A DNA stretch of 64,000 nt from Candidatus Sabulitectum sp. (GTDB lineage: Bacteria > Fermentibacterota > Fermentibacteria > Fermentibacterales > JCC-6). Below are positions 62,690-64,000 of this stretch, in pieces. The DNA lies in NCBI GenBank assembly GCA_021107435.1, contig JAIOSV010000096.1:16457-80456 (forward strand), written 5' to 3'. The notes beneath the pieces were generated by a model. That model made no database searches. It saw only the letters and a list, made by a program, of their open reading frames with translations, and was not told the origin of the DNA. The position numbers and the translations under genes were made by a program. Position 1 is the stretch's first letter, and each line of letters begins with the position of its first letter.

Positions 62690-63502
62690 TTACTGCGCCG
62701 GTTTGTAGAGATGGATGTCTGTCTGGGGGAACGGAATTGGTATTCCCTCCGCGTCCAGCCGCAGTTTCAGGTTTTCATTAAGAGAGAAGAAAACATCCCA
62801 GTAATCGGTTGTATTCACCCATGGTCGAACCACGAGGTTAACAGAACTGTCGGCCATTTCAACAACCCCCACAAAAGGAGCGGGATCTTTGAGCACTCTC
62901 CGGTCCTTCGTTATTTCATCAATGAGTACATTCCGAACTTTCCTCAGATCACTGTCGTATGAAACTCCCACAGTAAGGTCTATTCTACGCACCTTTTCTG
63001 CTGTGTAGTTAACTATTGAACTGCCTGTGAGCTTTGAGTTGGGGATTATGATTTTTTTGTTGTCAACTGTTTTCAGAGTAGTGGCCATAAGGCTGATCAG
63101 GTCCACAACACCGGTGTCGCCACCGGCTTCAATGTAATCGCCAATTTTGAATGGTCTTGTCACCATGAGTATTACTCCGGCAGAGAGGTTGGAAAGCGAT
63201 CCCTGAAGAGCAAGGCCAATAGCAAGAGCAGATGCTCCCAGTATGGCAACTATTGATGAGGTTTGAACACCGAGCTGTCCCAGGGCAGCAACGATAATGA
63301 ATGCCATAAGAGACACATAAACAATTGAACAGGCGAAGTTTACGATGGTAGCATCAATTGCCTTCTTGAGAAGAGCTTTTCTTACAATCTTTCGAAATTT
63401 AGCGGCAATCCACCGGCCCACAATAACTATTGCCAGAGCAGTCAGAATTTTGATTCCGTAAGTTGACAGCATACTCGGCAGTGAGTCCAGAAATTCCTGC
63501 AT
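62690..63502 (-). CDS. mscS: Small-conductance mechanosensitive channel (MscS)
   Basis: 270 residues, the size of minimal MscS. Three spans (ILTALAIVIVGRWIA; FACSIVYVSLMAFIIVAALGQLG; pore helix SIVAILGASALAIGLALQGSLSNLSAGVILM) followed by the beta domain (FKIGDYIEAGGDTGVVDLISLMATTLKTVDNKKIIIPN) and C-terminal alpha/beta domain. Opens on membrane tension to relieve osmotic stress. Converges on the polymerase gene, with the two stops directly abutting at 62689/62690 and no terminator between. Confidence 0.95.
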   Translation of the reverse strand: MQEFLDSLPSMLSTYGIKILTALAIVIVGRWIAAKFRKIVRKALLKKAIDATIVNFACSIVYVSLMAFIIVAALGQLGVQTSSIVAILGASALAIGLALQGSLSNLSAGVILMVTRPFKIGDYIEAGGDTGVVDLISLMATTLKTVDNKKIIIPNSKLTGSSIVNYTAEKVRRIDLTVGVSYDSDLRKVRNVLIDEITKDRRVLKDPAPFVGVVEMADSSVNLVVRPWVNTTDYWDVFFSLNENLKLRLDAEGIPIPFPQTDIHLYKPAQ

Positions 63503-63645
63503 TTGTTCCTCCTTCTGATGAATGATATCTCTTCAGGATTATAACAATTCGAGAGATTCCCGCAGAGTCTTGAAAAAATCACAGATTATGGTATTTTATG
63601 TAGCGCGATGCCGACTGATGTCACACCACTCTGGAAGGCGAAAAA

Positions 63646-64000
63646 ATGAAAGTCAGGTCTCTGAAACCCTCTGAACTCAGATGGACATGTCCCACAGATA
63701 TTTTTGAATTCGACAAAAGCAGTGAGATCACTCCCTCTAAGGACATAGTGGGTCAGGACCGAGCTGTCAGGGCGGTAAAACTTGGGCTTGAAATATCAAG
63801 CAGTGGCTACAACATGTTTGTAACAGGGGTTTCCGGGAGCGGCAGGGAAACCACGGTTAAGCGGATTCTTGACCAGATTGATACAACTACAGATAAGCTT
63901 ACAGACCTCTGTTATGTCTACAACTTTGATGATTCCACCAGACCCCGGGCTCTTGTTTTCCCCGCAGGTGAAGGAAGGCAGTTCAAAGAAGGGATAGAGC
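63646..64000 (+). CDS. ATP-dependent Lon-family protease, N-terminal part (3'-partial)
   Basis: Start of a gene that continues beyond the window: 118 codons from ATG 63646 with AAGG 8 nt upstream. MKVRSLKPSELRWTCPTDIFEFD and IVGQDRAVRAVKLGLEISSSGYNMFVTGVSGSGRETTVKRIL match the AAA domain of Lon-like proteins (LonB/AAA_32 group), with a Walker A GVSGSGRET in which Arg replaces the usual Lys. Typical of a peptidase S16 family outside classical Lon; the proteolytic domain is not in the window. It follows the mscS start by 143 nt, in the opposite direction. Confidence 0.88.
   Translation, partial: MKVRSLKPSELRWTCPTDIFEFDKSSEITPSKDIVGQDRAVRAVKLGLEISSSGYNMFVTGVSGSGRETTVKRILDQIDTTTDKLTDLCYVYNFDDSTRPRALVFPAGEGRQFKEGIE

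Noticed and set aside
1..64000. CRISPR arrays, insertion sequences, prophage genes, rRNA and tRNA genes
   Set aside because: No short regularly spaced direct repeats, transposases, integrases, phage structural genes or convincing tRNA/rRNA sequences were seen by eye.

Overview
The window reads as a bacterial chromosome segment from a Gram-negative, probably uncultured organism. Outer-membrane traits include an LpxL/HtrB acyltransferase, a phosphate-porin-like barrel, RND efflux, many lipobox lipoproteins and TatC. Several secreted proteins end in Por/type IX-like (FlgD-like) C-terminal domains, and one of them is a gingipain-type C25 protease. Together with a short archaeal-type ProRS this suggests an FCB-group candidate phylum (Fermentibacteria or a neighbour). 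That placement is inference from gene content; no rRNA gene is present. GTG and TTG starts and 1-26 nt gene overlaps are common. UGA is clearly used as a stop.

Layout. 1-3.8 kb: end of a GAF-GGDEF diguanylate cyclase, a DUF362/ferredoxin protein, an LpxL-type acyltransferase, and an unknown Rossmann-like cysteine-rich protein. 3.8-10.3 kb: exported proteins, namely a small barrel, an FG-GAP repeat protein interrupted by an in-frame TGA, two tandem seven-repeat propeller paralogues with Por tails, and a propeller lipoprotein. 10.4-16.2 kb: a compact operon gpsA, GHL10-like protein, MBL hydrolase, barrel, lipoprotein, aroB, tatC. 16.5-21.4 kb (minus strand): a nucleotide-sugar/glycan cluster. 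21.6-24.8 kb: DUF6504-like gene overlapping dinB, then DUF72 and a propeller lipoprotein. 24.8-30 kb: prepilin peptidase, porin, zinc-ribbon membrane protein, ArfB-like rescue factor, GT-C membrane protein. 30.1-37.2 kb: a two-permease RND operon with its adaptor last. 37.3-41.3 kb: a 1,350-residue CheR-PAS-histidine kinase-receiver protein. 41.5-47.6 kb: a DUF6249/ECF sigma/putative anti-sigma set and two tandem S9 peptidase lipoproteins, separated by a decayed nucleotidyltransferase toxin-antitoxin-like module. 47.7-56.4 kb (minus strand): secreted proteins, MscS-cNMP channel, C25 protease, GT-C-like membrane protein, proS. 56.8-59.8 kb: panB-purD-purE-tsaC operon. 59.9-64 kb: a DnaE2/ImuC-like polymerase, a second MscS channel and the start of a Lon-family protease.

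Most notable result. The two error-prone-polymerase transcription units (DUF6504-dinB at 21.6 kb and the DnaE2-like gene at 59.9 kb) lie 38 kb apart. Each carries the same palindrome, GTAAACA-WW-TGTWTA, placed between the -35 and -10 boxes with nearly identical spacing. This looks like a shared damage-response (LexA-like) operator with an unusual sequence. Secondary observations are a C-terminal SRxxWxxIKxxF tail shared by two otherwise different secreted proteins, the twice-deleted toxin-antitoxin-like remnant behind an intact palindromic operator candidate, and the in-frame TGA.
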